Source: Cynocephalus volans (taxonomy: Eukaryota; Chordata; Mammalia; Dermoptera; Cynocephalidae). From it: a stretch of 64,000 nucleotides of DNA. A model generated the notes under the pieces. The model was given only the letters and a program-made list of their open reading frames with translations, was not told where the DNA came from and ran no database searches. This document shows positions 47,901 to 60,577 of the stretch, one piece after another. Both the position numbers and the translations under genes were made by a program. The stretch is taken from the NCBI RefSeq assembly GCF_027409185.1, contig NC_084469.1:83301918-83365917 (forward strand), given 5' to 3'. The first letter of the stretch is position 1. The number at the start of each line of letters is the position of its first letter.

Positions 47901-49054
47901 TTGCCTTTATTCCCGAGGAGGTGGAAAACTGTTTTAACATTGCGAATTGAAAACTCTTACCAAACAATGGTTTTATTATAGTAAACTCACAACTAGAATC
48001 TAGTTTAACTACATTTTTAAACCAAACTCACCATTTAGGAGAAACACATGTATTACAAAGCAAGTTCAAATCCAAGCCATTTATTTGTCCTTTGTGGAAT
48101 AAGATAGAAAAATGATAGACTATAAATAACGTTCATATCTAAAATTTTAAAACGGTAATCCAGGTTCTGCTCTTGGGTTATTACCCATTCAGCACAATCT
48201 CCTATCGTTTTTTCTATTGATGCTCCTACAGAATAATTATTGATACTAAGAAATATCTGAGGTGCTTTGAGATCACAATTATTATGGTCTTTGAATTGGA
48301 TAGGAGGATCCTAAGAGGTGTTCTAATCCAGTGGTTTCCAAACTTTTCTTAACTGCAAGACTTATACAAAGGAACTCTTATGAGGAAGTACTTGAAAACA
48401 AAACAAAAAGAACGAGGGATAGAACGACAGATAAGAGCAAGGTTGTTCTGACTGGTGGGAGGCCTGCCCCTCTCAAACATCAGAGTGGCCTTGGAGAACT
48501 GATACTTTTCAACCATGTTTGTTATATTGCTTTAAAATTACAGAATATACTAATCTGAAAGTTCAATTCTTCCTAATCAAGATGACATTAAAACATACTG
48601 ATTTAAATATTTCTAGAATAATATATGGGAAATTACATCACTAGAAGACGCCAAGTACTCTTTCAGATATGACCTGATCTGTTAAAATTTGATGGTAGTT
48701 GCTGTGGATGTCAAAGGAGGACTCTTGTGTAATTAAAGTTGAGCATACAAAACTGCGATCTCAGAGCACTTTGACTACCAAGGAGTTTGTGACATTCTGC
48801 AGGAAAGAGAAAGCACTTGTGCTACAGAGTTACTCCGTCTTACAAAGGTGATTGGCAGTGTAATTAGTATGTAGGCTGGAGTGATCCCAAAGTTCACCAT
48901 CCATTTTTTTTCTTAACTAATAAAGTAATATTGAGTTAGATTAAATTTGAGTACTTTATTCTTTGGGACATAATTTATCAAAAACAAGTTACTGCTGTGT
49001 CAAGTAGTGTGTGGACTCTAATTAAACTCCATTCTGTTTTCATTATAAAAAAGA

Positions 49055-49158
49055 GGGCTGGCCAGTGGCTCACTTTGTGAGCATGGTGCTGATAACACCT
49101 AGGTCAAGGGTTTGGATCCCCATACTGGCCAGGTGCCAAAAATAAAAAAAATAAAAAT
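49055..49158 (+). mobile_element. CYN monomer SINE (GAT loop)
   Basis: ggctggccagtggctcactt, gctgataacacctaggtcaa, ggtttggatccccatactgg and an A-rich tail; flanks aaaaaagag / aaaaagag. Confidence 0.87.
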
Positions 49159-49519
49159 AAACAAAAAGAGTAATGAGCAGGGAGACTAATTAGGTGGTTG
49201 TTACATTCTGGCATCTCATGTTAGAATTAACCAGCCTTATATTTACCACTCAGATACTTAAAACATGAAGGCTTAAAAAGAGATTACTTTGCTAACACAG
49301 GTAAATTGAGCCAGTTTGAGAAAAATAAGAGTAGTGGCTAGGTGTCTGGTGAAGGAAAAAATTCAGTTCTTTTCCCATTCCCTGATTTATGCTCAAATGA
49401 AAACAAGCGTCATATGTGTGGCTACTTTTAAACCAAAATGTGTGCTTGTCAGTTTGTTAGTGCAGGGCTCTCTGTACTCTATGTTGTGGTTACAAAGATG
49501 ATGTCATCAGGATCATGCT

Positions 49520-50040
49520 TAGTCACTTCATGTATTCATCTAATTTGTATTGAGTACTGTTGTAGGCCGGCCGGTCTTCTAAGCACTGGAGCTGCATCAG
49601 TGACTCACACAGACAAGGCCCTTCTTTCTAGCAAGAATAGACAGACATTAAACAAACCAAAAAATAAATAAAGAAACCCAGGTAATATACGTAATAATGA
49701 AAATAAAGCAAGATGAAGGAGAAAATGTAGTGCTTAGTTAGAAATTGGGGAAGCCTCATAAGACCCAAATGACAGGAAGGAACCAGCCATACAAAGAGAT
49801 GCTAGGTGGAAGGCATAGCTAGTCCCTAAGGGAAGAATTAGCGTGGTGTGTGCAAGTGGTGGGAAGGAGGCCTGTGTAGCCATAGGTAGCAGTTGGCAGG
49901 CCAGAGGTAGTCAGGTTCCAGTTCACAGAGGACCTCTGAAGTCAGAGTAAGGAGTATTGATTTATTCTAAATATAATGGGACCTCTGTTGGAAGATTTTA
50001 TGAAAGGCTGTGACATGATCTAATTTATATTTTGAAAACA
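49520..50040 (+). repeat. L2-like LINE remnant
   Basis: Text such as gtattgagtactgttgtagg, ctaagcactggagctgcatc and gaaaggctgtgacatgatct is L2-like. The frames over it are not coding. Confidence 0.45.
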
Positions 50041-50059
50041 CCACTGACTGCAATGAACA

Positions 50060-50640
50060 CAATAGACTGTAGGGGACTGTGGCAGAAACTTGCAGTTATC
50101 TCCAGATATCCATTTTACCCCTCTTCAGTAATTCTCCGAATTTTAGCTAAGCACACAATTGCCCAAAATAATGATTGTATTTCCTAGCTTCCCTTAGGGT
50201 TGGGTGTGGCCATGTGACTAGGTCTAGCAAGTTAGATGTAAGTAGAAGATGTGTGAAGCTTAGGGAAAGTGTTGTTTTTATTATTTTAACTTTTCATTTT
50301 GAGACAATTGTAGATTCTGGGCAAGTGTTTTTAAAGGGACAGGAGATGTCCTCTATCATGTCTTCATTCTTGCTGACTAGAATGCAGCGTGGTAGCTGTA
50401 TTGAAGATATAATGGCTGGCACTCCAGCATCCATATTGGACCATGAGTTAACCTTGGAAATGAAAGTCACACAGCTGAATAATAGGACAGAAGGAGCTTA
50501 GGTCCCTGGTAATGATATACCTTCACTCTGGCCCTTGACTCCTTATCTCCAGTTTGTTTTCATGACAGAGAAATATACTCTTATCTTGTTTAAACCAGTT
50601 TAGATTTTCTATTACTCACGTCAAACCTAATGCTGACATT
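50060..50640 (+). repeat. Old interspersed repeat, family unassigned
   Basis: gtggccatgtgactaggtct, catattggaccatgagttaa and agaaggagcttaggtccctg belong to a widespread old mammalian repeat that I recognise by text but cannot name. Confidence 0.4.
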
Positions 50641-50843
50641 ATAGGAGTGTGCAAGATCAGTGAAAGCAACAAACCAGACAGAGAAAGAGCTATTGAGTAG
50701 TCACAGAAGTGGAAAGTCTGAATGCTGTCAAGTAAAATTAGTCTGGAAAGGATTCCTAGAATAAGCAGATTTTAGGCAGTATAATTTTGTGTAAGCAAAA
50801 AGAGGCCCACGGCAAGTGCAGATGCTCAAAAACGATGTATTTG

Positions 50844-51472
50844 ACATTGTTGGTGGGACTGCAAAATGGTGCAGCCTCTATGGAAAATGGTATGGAGGTT
50901 CCTCAAACAATTGCAGATAGATCTACCATATGACCCAGCTATCCCACTGCTGGGAATATACCCAGAGGAATGGGAATCATCAAGTCGAAGGTATACCTGT
51001 TCCCCAGTGTTCATCGCAGCACTCTTTACAATAGCCAAGAGTTGGAACCAGCCCAAATGTCCATCATCAGATGAGTGGATATGGAAAATGTGGTACATCT
51101 ACACAATGGAATACTACTCAGCTATAAAAACGAATGAAATACTGCCATTTGCAACAACATGGATGGACCTTGAGAGAATTATATTAAGTGAAACAAGTCA
51201 GGCACAGAAAGAGAAATACCACATGTTCTCACTTATTGGTGGGAGCTAAAAATTAATATATAAATTCACACACACACACACACAAAACGGGGGGGGGAGG
51301 GAAGAAGATATAACAACCACAATTACTTGAAGTTGATACAACAAGCAAACAGAAAGGACATTGTTGCTTGGGAGGGAGGAGAGGGAGGAGGGAGGGAGGT
51401 TTTGGTAAAGGGCAACAATAATCAACCGCAATGTATATCGACAAAATAAAAGTTAAAAAAAAAAAAAAAAAC
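50844..51472 (+). mobile_element. Young 5'-truncated L1
   Basis: ORF2 C-terminus (about 127 codons, open to 51247-51249), 3' UTR with (ca)n, G-run and purine tract, AATAAA and poly(A). Target duplication aaacgatgtatttg (50830-50843) / aaacggtgtatttg (51473-51486), one mismatch. Nearly identical to the copies at 20545 and 3724. Confidence 0.9.
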
Positions 51473-51674
51473 AAACGGTGTATTTGTAGGGGTATTATAA
51501 GAATAGGTAGTAGAGCATTCACCTCAAGTTCGGTATTTCTAAAACCAACTCATCTTTTTGCCCACCCCTTGCCCTGCTCCATCTGTATTGGTCCAAACAT
51601 GTCTCTACCACCACCAAAGGAGAAAAAAGGCAGTCTCTTTCTGTTTCTTTCAGTAAACTATCCTTCTCCTACTG

Positions 51675-51874
51675 CAGTGGCTGTCAAAGTGTGGTCCCAG
51701 GTCCGACAGCTTCAGCATCATTAGAGAATTTGTTAAAATACAGATTCATAAGCCCCAGCCCAGACCTACTAGATTAGAATCTCTGAAAGTGCCTGCCCAC
51801 CGCCCCCACCCCCAGCTGTGATTTCATAAGCTCTCCAGATGATGATGATGCACAGTTAAGTTTGAGAAGCACTG
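51675..51874 (+). repeat. MER5-type hAT-Charlie element
   Basis: cagtggctgtcaaagtgtgg start and tttgagaagcactg end are inverted ends; interior cccagacctactagattaga is typical MER5A. Non-autonomous DNA transposon. Confidence 0.78.
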
Positions 51875-53043
51875 TCCCAGTGATTGAGTTCCCAAGCTGG
51901 AAGTAGAATTACTGGGTGGGATTTGCACATTTGTAAACTAAGGTTTACAATATGTATTACCAGATTAACATCCAAAAAGTTGTGCCAGTTTACAATCCAA
52001 TGGCAGTGTATATGTCAGCTTCCTATATACTGACCAACACTAGAATCTACATTTTTTCTTATATTAGTAAGGCTGAATTTTTTGTTTGTGTTTTGACACA
52101 TTTTTCTGATGGTATAATATTTTATCCCCCCAGTTATGTGTAGTTTTTATTTGTGTTTCTGTCTTTAGTAAATGAAGATGCTCTTCACCCAAAAAAGTAT
52201 ATGCATAATTCACCTTTTTTTTTAACCCAGTATTTATTTCTGTGTTCAGCTTGAAGTAGGGAATCTATTTTTTTCCCAAATATTAACATATTAGAACCAT
52301 TTATTAAATCCATCTTTTTACTAAGGGTTTCAGATATCACATATATTATAATAAATTCATGGATATGTATGTCTGTTTCTGAGTTTTTCTTTTCCTTATC
52401 TATAAGCACCTGGAGAATAAGGATCATGTATGAAATACCGGAAAGAATTGTTACCTTTTCAACATTGTTTTACTATCCAGAAAGGTGTTACTTCTCCATT
52501 TTATTCTATTTATTTATTTACTTGTTAATTTATTTCATTCTTTCTTCCCTTAATAGGTGTAATAAGTTTCCAAGTAATTCTCTTGGGGTTTCTAGGTTTT
52601 GAATAACATTATCCATGAATAATAATTTTGTCTTCTTTCCAGTATTTATTGCATTGGCCAGGGTTGCCACTATAAAATAACAGTGAAAAGTATACACATG
52701 ACTTTAAATTTTTACAGTGGAAAGTAAGGCCTTTAAACTGGAAGGCCTGTGGACAAGATTCTCTGCTTGGAGCTAAAATAACAGTAATTCAGGGTACAAA
52801 CAGGTGGAATAAAGGGGTGGTTTTGAGGATCTCTGTTTAACACTTTAAAAGGCAACTGTCCTTATCATTTAAGTGACTTTATTTTAAATCAGATCAGTAC
52901 ACATTGTTACAAGGCCTAAATTAAACTCCAAGACCAGAAGTCAGGACATAAATGGTGGACACTCCTTTTTTCAAGCATGGAATCACAAACAATTCTCTGT
53001 ATAATCACATTGTTTGGTTATGGAATTAGGAATTTTTATTTTG

Positions 53044-53155
53044 TTTGTGGGGTTTTTTTGTTTTGTTTTGGGCATCTGGCGGATACAGGGAGTGAACGCT
53101 TGATCTTGGTGTTATCAGCACCATGCTATAAGCAACTGAGCTAACCAGCCAGCCT
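53044..53155 (-). mobile_element. CYN monomer SINE (GAT loop)
   Basis: Antisense, T-rich tail complement at 53044-53070, gtgttatcagcaccatgct loop. Duplication aggaatttttattttg (53028-53043) / agaatttttattttg (53156-53170). Confidence 0.87.
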
Positions 53156-54459
53156 AGAATTTTTATTTTGGAGTGGATTTCTACCTTAAAGAATTAGTGC
53201 CTTTTTGAGTACATTACCTTTGAATTCCAAGTGTGAGGTATTTCTGGATTAGAGAAATTACTGTGCTTTTGGTAAGAGGAAGAGGAGGAATGGCACGCAG
53301 ATTGGCACTAAAGACAGAACAGAGCACCACAGAACTGCTCCATGTACTAAATAATTGCAGTGCTTCACATTAATAGAATTTGTTTTAATATCTCAGCCTG
53401 ATTATAACTCAAGCAATGATAAAGATCCTTTTACACAACTCAAAAAATTGTTTATTATGATATAGAATTTAAAATGATTGAGTCATTACTGTATCACCAA
53501 AATATCAGTAAATATTTCTATCCTTAATTGCTGTGCAGATATGTCCTATTCTTTATATATCATTTTTATATTCAGTGACACAGTTCATTTGATTGAGTTG
53601 TGAATAGTTAGTAATTATTTGGAGAAAAAAATTGTGAGCAGCCCTCTAAAAAAGAAGAAAATATAATAGGTTTATTTGGCCTTGCAACTTTATTTTTAGT
53701 GTGATTGTTCTACCTCAGTTGTGCAGTCTGTGCAAATTTCATAAATCAGTTATTTTACACAGATTTTTATTGGTCATTATATATCATAATCTTTCTGGCA
53801 TAGTTCATCATTTTGTCATAGTTGTATTGTTGTTGTCCTGGTTTCGGTTTGTTGATATCTTACTTGCCCTCCTGTCTGCTGGCCTTGGTTACTTGCTTAT
53901 AAATTGTGAATTATAAATGTGAAAACCGATAAATAGTTACACCTGTGAGGAGGAAGGGTGTGCTGAGCAGAAAATTTTGACCAATTGTGTATGGTCTGAA
54001 TGATATGCCTTGGCGGATAGTGTCCTCTAACAATATAAATTGATACAAATGGATGTATTATTTGCTGAAGTATCAAATATCATAACCCTGGATTTTCTTT
54101 TTGATCATAAATATTCAGTTTAAAAAAACAAATTTCAAGACTTCATTCCTCTAACTCAGATCCAGTCTAAAGACATCAAGAGTTTGAAGGAAGAATTGTT
54201 CCTATATAACATGAGATCTTCACCATTACCAGCAACCAAAGAAAGGGAAAGGGAAAATTAAAGTTGTTGCGAGAAGACAGAGGAGACAGAGGTCAGCAAG
54301 GATGCGAGAAACCAAAGATGAAGAGGTCAAACAGTTAGATTTTAAGATATAAACTGAATGGCAAGAACTATATGTTTGTACATTGGTGACTCTGGGTAGT
54401 AGATACTTAGTACATGCTATTGAGTGAACAAATGGTATGACTATGTATCTGTCACTTAT

Positions 54460-55450
54460 ACTAGCAAACTCTTCAGTTCCTCCATCTCCCTCACCCCTTA
54501 TGTCCTATGGGATACCAAGTTGCACTTGACTCTACATCTGAGACATGTCATTAATCTCTCCTCCTTTCCATTTCCACTTCCACGGTTCTGCTTTAAGACA
54601 TTATCATTTTTGCTTCCTAGGTGATCTTCTCCCTTCTTCTCTTTAAAAGTTTAGACTCCACACAACCATCAAGAGTATCAGTCTAAAACACAGATGTGAT
54701 TATGTCACTCTCTAGTTTAAAAACATACAATGGCATCTCATTACAGTCAAAAGGCCACACTCTTTAACATGGCATTCAAGACGTCTTTCAACCAGATCTC
54801 ATCCTACCTTTTTTCTAACCTGCTATACCACCGTTCCCCTCCCAAAGCTAGCCATACTGTATTACCCAGAGTTCCCCTAAGACATATAGAATAGTGCTCA
54901 TGCCTTCATGTTTTTCTTTAAACACTACCTTTCTTGCTCTCCTGAGTTCAAGTCCTGTAAGGCCCAACCAGAATATACTTCTTTTTCTGAAGTTTTCCTC
55001 ACCCTGTTCCCATTAATCCCAGCAGAATGAATGGTTTCCTTCTCTGTGCTTCCATTGTGCTTTCTGTATACCTCCTGCTAAATGCCTTTTCACCTTGTAT
55101 TGTAGATTGTCTTTGACCATAGATTGACTTCTTGCAGATACTAGTTTGTCATAATATCTATCATTTATTTAGCAGAATGCCTGGCACATAAAAAGTGCTG
55201 TGCATACATCTCATTTAATTTTCACAACGACCAATGAGGTTGGTGCTGTTAGCACATCATCCCCATTTTACAAATAAGTAAACTGAGCTGAAAAGGCCTC
55301 ACAGCTGGTAAAAGGCAAAACTGGGAACCCCATTCTAGATTCATCTAACTTCTAAAGTTGGCACTCTGAACCATTTTGCTACATTTTTCTCTCTACACCT
55401 GTGTTCCCTCAGTGCCTGCTCTTCAGTAGATACTCTGTAAGTGCTTTTTG
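54460..55450 (+). repeat. L2 LINE 3' region with embedded MIR
   Basis: L2 text (catggcattcaagacgtctt, tcaagtcctgtaaggcccaa, gatactctgtaagtgctttt). The part 55155-55380 reads as an antisense MIR (cctggcacataaaaagtgct, catcatccccattttacaaa). Both ancient. Confidence 0.55.
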
Positions 55451-56185
55451 ACTGAATAACTGCAGTTCACATATTAGTTTGAGGCAGGGCTGGTAGTATG
55501 GTTTCCACCGAAAGGGAGAGAGCACCATTCGTAAAAATGAAATGTTTTTTAAAATCTTCAAAGCAAATACTCATGCAAAACAACTCAATATATTGTTGAT
55601 TCAGTGTTAGAAGTGTTCAAATTGGAAGGAAAAAAAAGCTTTGGTGCCTAAATATGGCTAGTTTTTGTAACACAGAACACAGCATAGTATTGCAGAACTA
55701 TAAAATAGTTGAATTGATTTCTAGGAGACTGCTGCCTCCTTACTTCTGTCCTTATTATGAATGTTCTCACAATTCAGGTAATCTAATTGAGCTCACAGCT
55801 GGATAACACATTGCAGGGCTAGCCATAATGCACATAAACTCTGAGGTGGAGTGCAGCAAGTAGAGGAATAGTTAGGGTTAGTGAAGTCTGTTGCAAAAAA
55901 CCAAAAGCATTTTTTGTAAAACCTGTCAAGTTGAAAAATGCTTTAAATACCATGTGTTATTGGTGCTTGTATAAATGAGTATAAAATCAGTTATGTACTT
56001 TGGGGGGTTGTCTTAAAGATCAAATAGTAAATCAGAGCATAACATTTAACACAAAAATGTTGATAGTGAATGTTAGAAATCGTGGCTTTAATTTATCTTT
56101 CTTTGTCATGTGATTTTCTTTATAGACTTAGTGAAATGTAGTTTAGATTCAATTTTTTAACTTTTCTTTTCTGTTATCTCTTTAG

Positions 56186-56242
56186 TGTTGTTAATAACAA
56201 TACTTGTAGTGGAAGGAATTGCAGTGGCCCAAAAGACCCAAG
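56186..56242 (+). CDS. NETO2: NETO2 exon 2 (rest of signal peptide)
   Basis: The acceptor ctctttag ends at 56185. The first two bases complete Val12, followed by LLITILVVEGIAVAQKTQ and one base of the next codon. The donor is gtaaag at 56243. The hydrophobic LLITILVV is the signal-peptide core; cleavage probably falls near the EG/IA boundary around residues 22-23. This 57-nt mini-exon preserves phase 1 on both sides. It is too short to be found by ORF length; it was found by splicing logic and family identity. Confidence 0.92.
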
Positions 56243-57318
56243 GTAAAGTACTTACAGTGATAACTTATTGCATGTTCAGGACAGTGGGATGGCTTATTTA
56301 AAAGGATTGCATTTTTTGAATACTGTTTCCATAATCCCTCTGGGGTGTTCCAATGACCTACGGCTTTCTGTCAACCTATCAGCCTCAATTTAATTGGGTT
56401 CAATGACAGTTAACTACAGTAAATTGCCAATATAAAGTCTTGCCCTGATAAATTTTAAAAATTGGCATCACTAGCAACTCCTAGCACACTGTGGATTATG
56501 TCCCCAGATTAACTGAGATTCATACTTTATCACTAAGCAAAAATAAAAATCCTTTTTTCTAATGTAAACAGATGAAACATTTCCATCAATATCTTACGCA
56601 AAGCCAATTGGTCCTGTTCTTATTGTCCTGAATTATGAAGGAAGATTTGCTAGTGTGACTTTTGAGCCAGATTTTCATGTCAGAGTTTAGAACATTTCCT
56701 ATATAATCTTACTTATTTTTTATTTTTATCAAAGTTAATACATACACATGATAAAAATCAAAGCATTCAAAAAAATTAATTAGGAAAAATCTGTCCCCCA
56801 TTCTACCCTATCCCATTTCCTGCTCTGTGGAAATAATTAATCTTTTAGCTGATTCTTTGGGTATTTCCCTTCATATCTCTAAATAACATCCTATACTTCT
56901 TGACTATTTTAGTTTTAGACATTAGATACTGGTTTCTCACCACAGAAAAAGAGAATTTAGCTCTTTCACGTACCTACCGTTCACCCCTATCCACATGCAA
57001 GTGTTATCTTGCTTTCCATTTGTACCACTCTTCTCTATATACTTATATCATAATTCTGGTAAAATAAGTACTCAGAATTTAACATTAAGTCACTCATTGA
57101 GTTCTTTCAATATGAGTTTTGTGTTTAGGTTTAGGTGGTTTTTTTTCCTGTTTGTTTAATTTTTAAAATTCCCTTTTCTCCATTTTCTCTTTTCTGTCTG
57201 TTCAGGAATTCCTATTATTTAGTCATGGCCCTCCTGTTTTTGCTTTTATATTTTCTATTTTTCCATCTCTCTTTTTGCTCCATGTTCTGGGAGACTTTCT
57301 CCACTTTATATTTTAAAC

Positions 57319-57623
57319 CAGGAGTTAAAAAAACTTTTTCTGTAAAGGGTTAGCTAGCAAGTATTTAAGGCTTTGCAGGCCATATGCTCTCTTGCGCAGC
57401 TGATCACCTCTTCCTATTGTGGTGTGAAAGCAGCCAGAGATAACATGCAAATGATGAACATGGATGTATGAGTGTACTTCAAAAAGTTCGTGGAAAAATA
57501 GAATTAAAAGATCATACTAATTTTACCATTAACTTTTTGAAGTACCCTAATATTTTAGTAAAACTTAATTTACAATAGGCAGCAGGTCAGATTTGGCCCA
57601 GGGCTGTAGTTTGCTGACCTCTG
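57319..57623 (+). repeat. hAT-Charlie-type element with nested MITE
   Basis: The widespread mammalian element with ends caggagttaaaaaaac and gtttgctgacctctg and interior gcaggccatatgctctcttg. The mariner MITE at 57469-57550 is inserted in it. Non-coding. Confidence 0.72.
57469..57550. mobile_element. Tc1/mariner-type MITE, 82 bp
   Basis: gtgtacttcaaaaagttcg and aactttttgaagtaccct are inverted ends, flanked by TA (57467-57468, 57551-57552). Nearly palindromic over its length. Same family as 31727-31892. Confidence 0.78.
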
Positions 57624-58980
57624 CTCTGAACTTTCTACTACTTTTTTCATTTCTTCTATTTTTCCTCTATTTTTGTAAGCTCTCTTTTGTTTCTGAATAT
57701 TCTTTTTTTTAGGAAGTCCTTATTCTTGTTTTATAGATATACTTTTCTACCTCTCTGAGGAGATTAAATGACAGTTCTGCTTTGTGTTTTCATTTTTAAA
57801 ATTTTTCTTACAAGTCTTTGGCCCTCAGAGTTGCTTTTTTTTCTGTTTGTTTTGATCTGTTTTTCACATTATAGGCTTTACTCAAATGTCTGGTGATCCT
57901 TGAATGTCTGCTTATATTTTAAGAGGGGCACTAAAAAGCTGATCATTAGCTGTCTGCAGAGGTGGGTAGGGATTGTTTACTGTGGCCTTCACTGTTAAAT
58001 GATCTGACATCAGAGAACCCCTGTGTCTGCGTTGTTGAGTCTTTCTTTGGGCTGATTAGTGTCCCCAGAGAAGAATCTTATCCATTTCCTGCTTGGAGGC
58101 TCTATTTCTGACCAAGCAGCCTTTGGGAATTTCAGTGAGAGATGAACTGGGAGTATTGTTCAGGATGTTAACATTCACCATCTCCCTGTTTTCAGGTTAG
58201 TATTTTCACCTTTAGCTGTGCCTGGTGTCCCCTAGTCCAATAACCCTGTTTTACTTTCTCCAAAGAAATAATCTCAAATTTTCTGATGTGGCGATAGAGC
58301 AGCAGCCACCTAGATTTGTGGAGTATGGAAGAGTATTAAGCAAACTGATTCTAAGCAGACTTTTAAACAGCCTCATGTTTTTAAAAAACTCAGTTTCACT
58401 CACCACCACTTGCCCCACATCCAAGTACTGCCTGGTGTTGCAGTTATATCTACTTCTTTCTACTTATGGGTTTATGCTTTTAAATCCTTTTGCTGTTGTT
58501 TAAGTGGAGCTTGGGGAGAGAGCAGAGCTAAATGCACATGTTCAGTCTACAATTTTTAACTAAAATTCCTCTATAATCTTTGAATCTTATTTGACTTTTG
58601 TGTTCAACTAAATATAAGGGTACCATATCAGAGAGCAACTCCTGGATTCTTTTATTTTTATGTCAGAACTGAATTTCATTGATTTATCAGATTCTCCCAG
58701 AAGCTCTTGCCTTTGTAAAATATAAGCATTTTATTTCCCTATTCCCTTTCATGGCAAACTTGTCCTCTAGCAGTGAGTTTTTCGAGTGAGCACAGCACAA
58801 AACCTTAACCTTTCTTTTGCTTCTGCTGTACTGTGTTGTGCTAAATTTGGCAATGGTGCTTACAAAATTGTATATATATGTAACATGAAGTGGGCAATTG
58901 TTTGGAAGGTTGTAGAGGAAAAAGAAGAATGCTTTTCTCTTTTACTGTAATTAATGTTTTAAATGTTATTTTTCCCTCAG

Positions 58981-59121
58981 ATGGACAAAATATTGGAATC
59001 AAGCACATTCCTGCAACCCAGTGTGGCATTTGGGTTCGAACCAGCAATGGAGGTCATTTTGCTTCACCAAATTACCCTGACTCATATCCACCAAACAAGG
59101 AGTGTATCTACATTTTGGAAG
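58981..59121 (+). CDS. NETO2: NETO2 exon 3 (first half of CUB1)
   Basis: The acceptor tttccctcag ends at 58980. The exon completes Asp31 and encodes [40 protein letters not shown] and CIYILE. This is the start of the first CUB domain, with the diagnostic G-x-F-x-SPNYP motif. Cys45 and Cys72 are expected to form the first CUB disulfide. The donor is gtattt at 59122, phase 1. CUB1 is part of the extracellular region that engages the receptor. Confidence 0.95.
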
Positions 59122-59780
59122 GTATTTGACAAATTTCTGTTTTTTATTTTTACTTTTCTGTATAACTAAATGTATTGGTAAAATTTCATCTTTAAACCAG
59201 TTTGAACAAAATTTAAACATGTATTTGAATTTAAACTCTTACTAGTAATGATAAGCGTTTCTGAATATTGAATACATTAATGAAGTAATAGTTGACATTT
59301 TGTGGGAATTTCGAATCTCCTAAAGTATAATTCAACTAGGTACATCAGTATATATGAGAAACTTTTCTGATAAGAAACTTAAACTTACTGACACCCTTAT
59401 TAGTCTTCATGCAAGTTTATATCCACATCAGCGAGCTCCTTTCATTTCTTCTGTTTGTTTTTCTATGTATCACGGTACATTGTGTCTCATGAACTATGTA
59501 AGTTAATGCTTCTCAACTTCAATTTTAGTCAGTCCAAGTCCATTTAACTAATTTGAGAAATATACACTACAGAGAAAGGTAACTGTAGTTCTACAGAGTA
59601 CCATTATTATTAATGTAAAATATAACATTTATTATGACTTTTATGAATAATAATTCTTGTTATAATCCTCATCTGTGAAGCAGTAACAGAGCAATTGTTT
59701 TGTTTTTCTCATTTGTGTTAGTACATTTATATTCTTATTTGTGTTACACTGATTTGCTTACCCTTACCCTTACTTTCCAG
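59122..59780 (+). other. NETO2: NETO2 intron 3
   Basis: 659-base AT-rich phase-1 intron; nothing else recognised. Confidence 0.85.
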
Positions 59781-60029
59781 CTGCTCCACGTCAAAGGATA
59801 GAGTTGACCTTTGATGAACGTTATTACATAGAACCATCATTTGAATGTCGGTTTGATCACTTGGAAGTTCGAGATGGGCCGTTTGGTTTCTCTCCTCTTA
59901 TAGATCGTTACTGTGGCATGAAAAGCCCTCCATTAATTAGGTCAACAGGAAGATTCATGTGGATTAAGTTTAGTTCTGATGAAGAACTTGAAGGACTGGG
60001 ATTTCGAGCAAAATATTCATTTATTCCAG
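59781..60029 (+). CDS. NETO2: NETO2 exon 4 (second half of CUB1)
   Basis: The acceptor tactttccag ends at 59780. The exon completes Ala78 and encodes 82 codons from [12 protein letters not shown] to [10 protein letters not shown], with one base left over. The donor is gtaaag at 60030. It contains Cys100 and Cys122 (second CUB disulfide). The CUB core FDHLEVRDG and the late [12 protein letters not shown] carry acidic residues placed as in calcium-binding CUB domains. From memory, human has His where this copy has Arg91 (FDERYY) and Val where it has Met (CGMKSP). The frame then runs on into intron 4 without being coding there. CUB2, LDLa, transmembrane and tail exons are beyond the window. Confidence 0.96.
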
Positions 60030-60429
60030 GTAAAGAAGGTCATCTTTTCAGTGGGTGGGTGTCTCGCTTTGATTTTAGAATCTTAAGGTTAGAAAAGAGA
60101 TAATTTGGTCAAGTTAATGAAATCAAGACTTTAAAGAAATTCACAAGGTCAAAGGGAAATCAGTTCGTGAACAAATGAAAATTTACTAATAATTGGAAAT
60201 AGAACTGTATCACTTGAATTTTGAAGCGTATCATAGATGGTGTCACATTTTTTTCTCAGATTTCTTTATGTTTTAGAGCATATACTCAAGGCCAACAACA
60301 TGAAAATAAAACATTTTTTTAAATAATTCAATAAATTGTCTTGTTTTTATAATCTCCATAAAAATTGTTTTGGCGGGGTTTTTTCATTGGACTGATTGAA
60401 TTAACCACTCCTTTGAATAAATACTCTAG

Positions 60430-60570
60430 GAAATATTGAACAATAGAAAGAATACTGCTCTGCACTTAGAGGTAAAAGATCTGGGTTTGAGTCCTTTCTC
60501 TGCCCCCTAATAGCTGTAAGACTATTAAGCATTGAGTATACCTGAGATTTGCCTTTGGTAAAATGAAAAT
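60430..60570 (+). repeat. MIR SINE fragment
   Basis: aagatctgggtttgagtcct and tctgccccctaatagctgta are sense MIR text. Confidence 0.65.
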
Positions 60571-60577
60571 ACCTGCT

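Larger units (their letters stand above)
44980..56185 (+). other. NETO2: NETO2 intron 1
   Basis: An 11.2-kb phase-1 intron. The first 700 bases are still CpG island. 45700-48900 is mostly unique AT-rich sequence. After that come a CYN SINE, L2-like and MIR debris, a young L1 3' end and a MER5-type element, listed separately. No additional exon is recognised. Confidence 0.85.
56243..58980 (+). other. NETO2: NETO2 intron 2
   Basis: 2.7 kb phase-1 intron. Contains the hAT element with nested MITE at 57319-57623; otherwise unique T-rich sequence. Confidence 0.85.
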
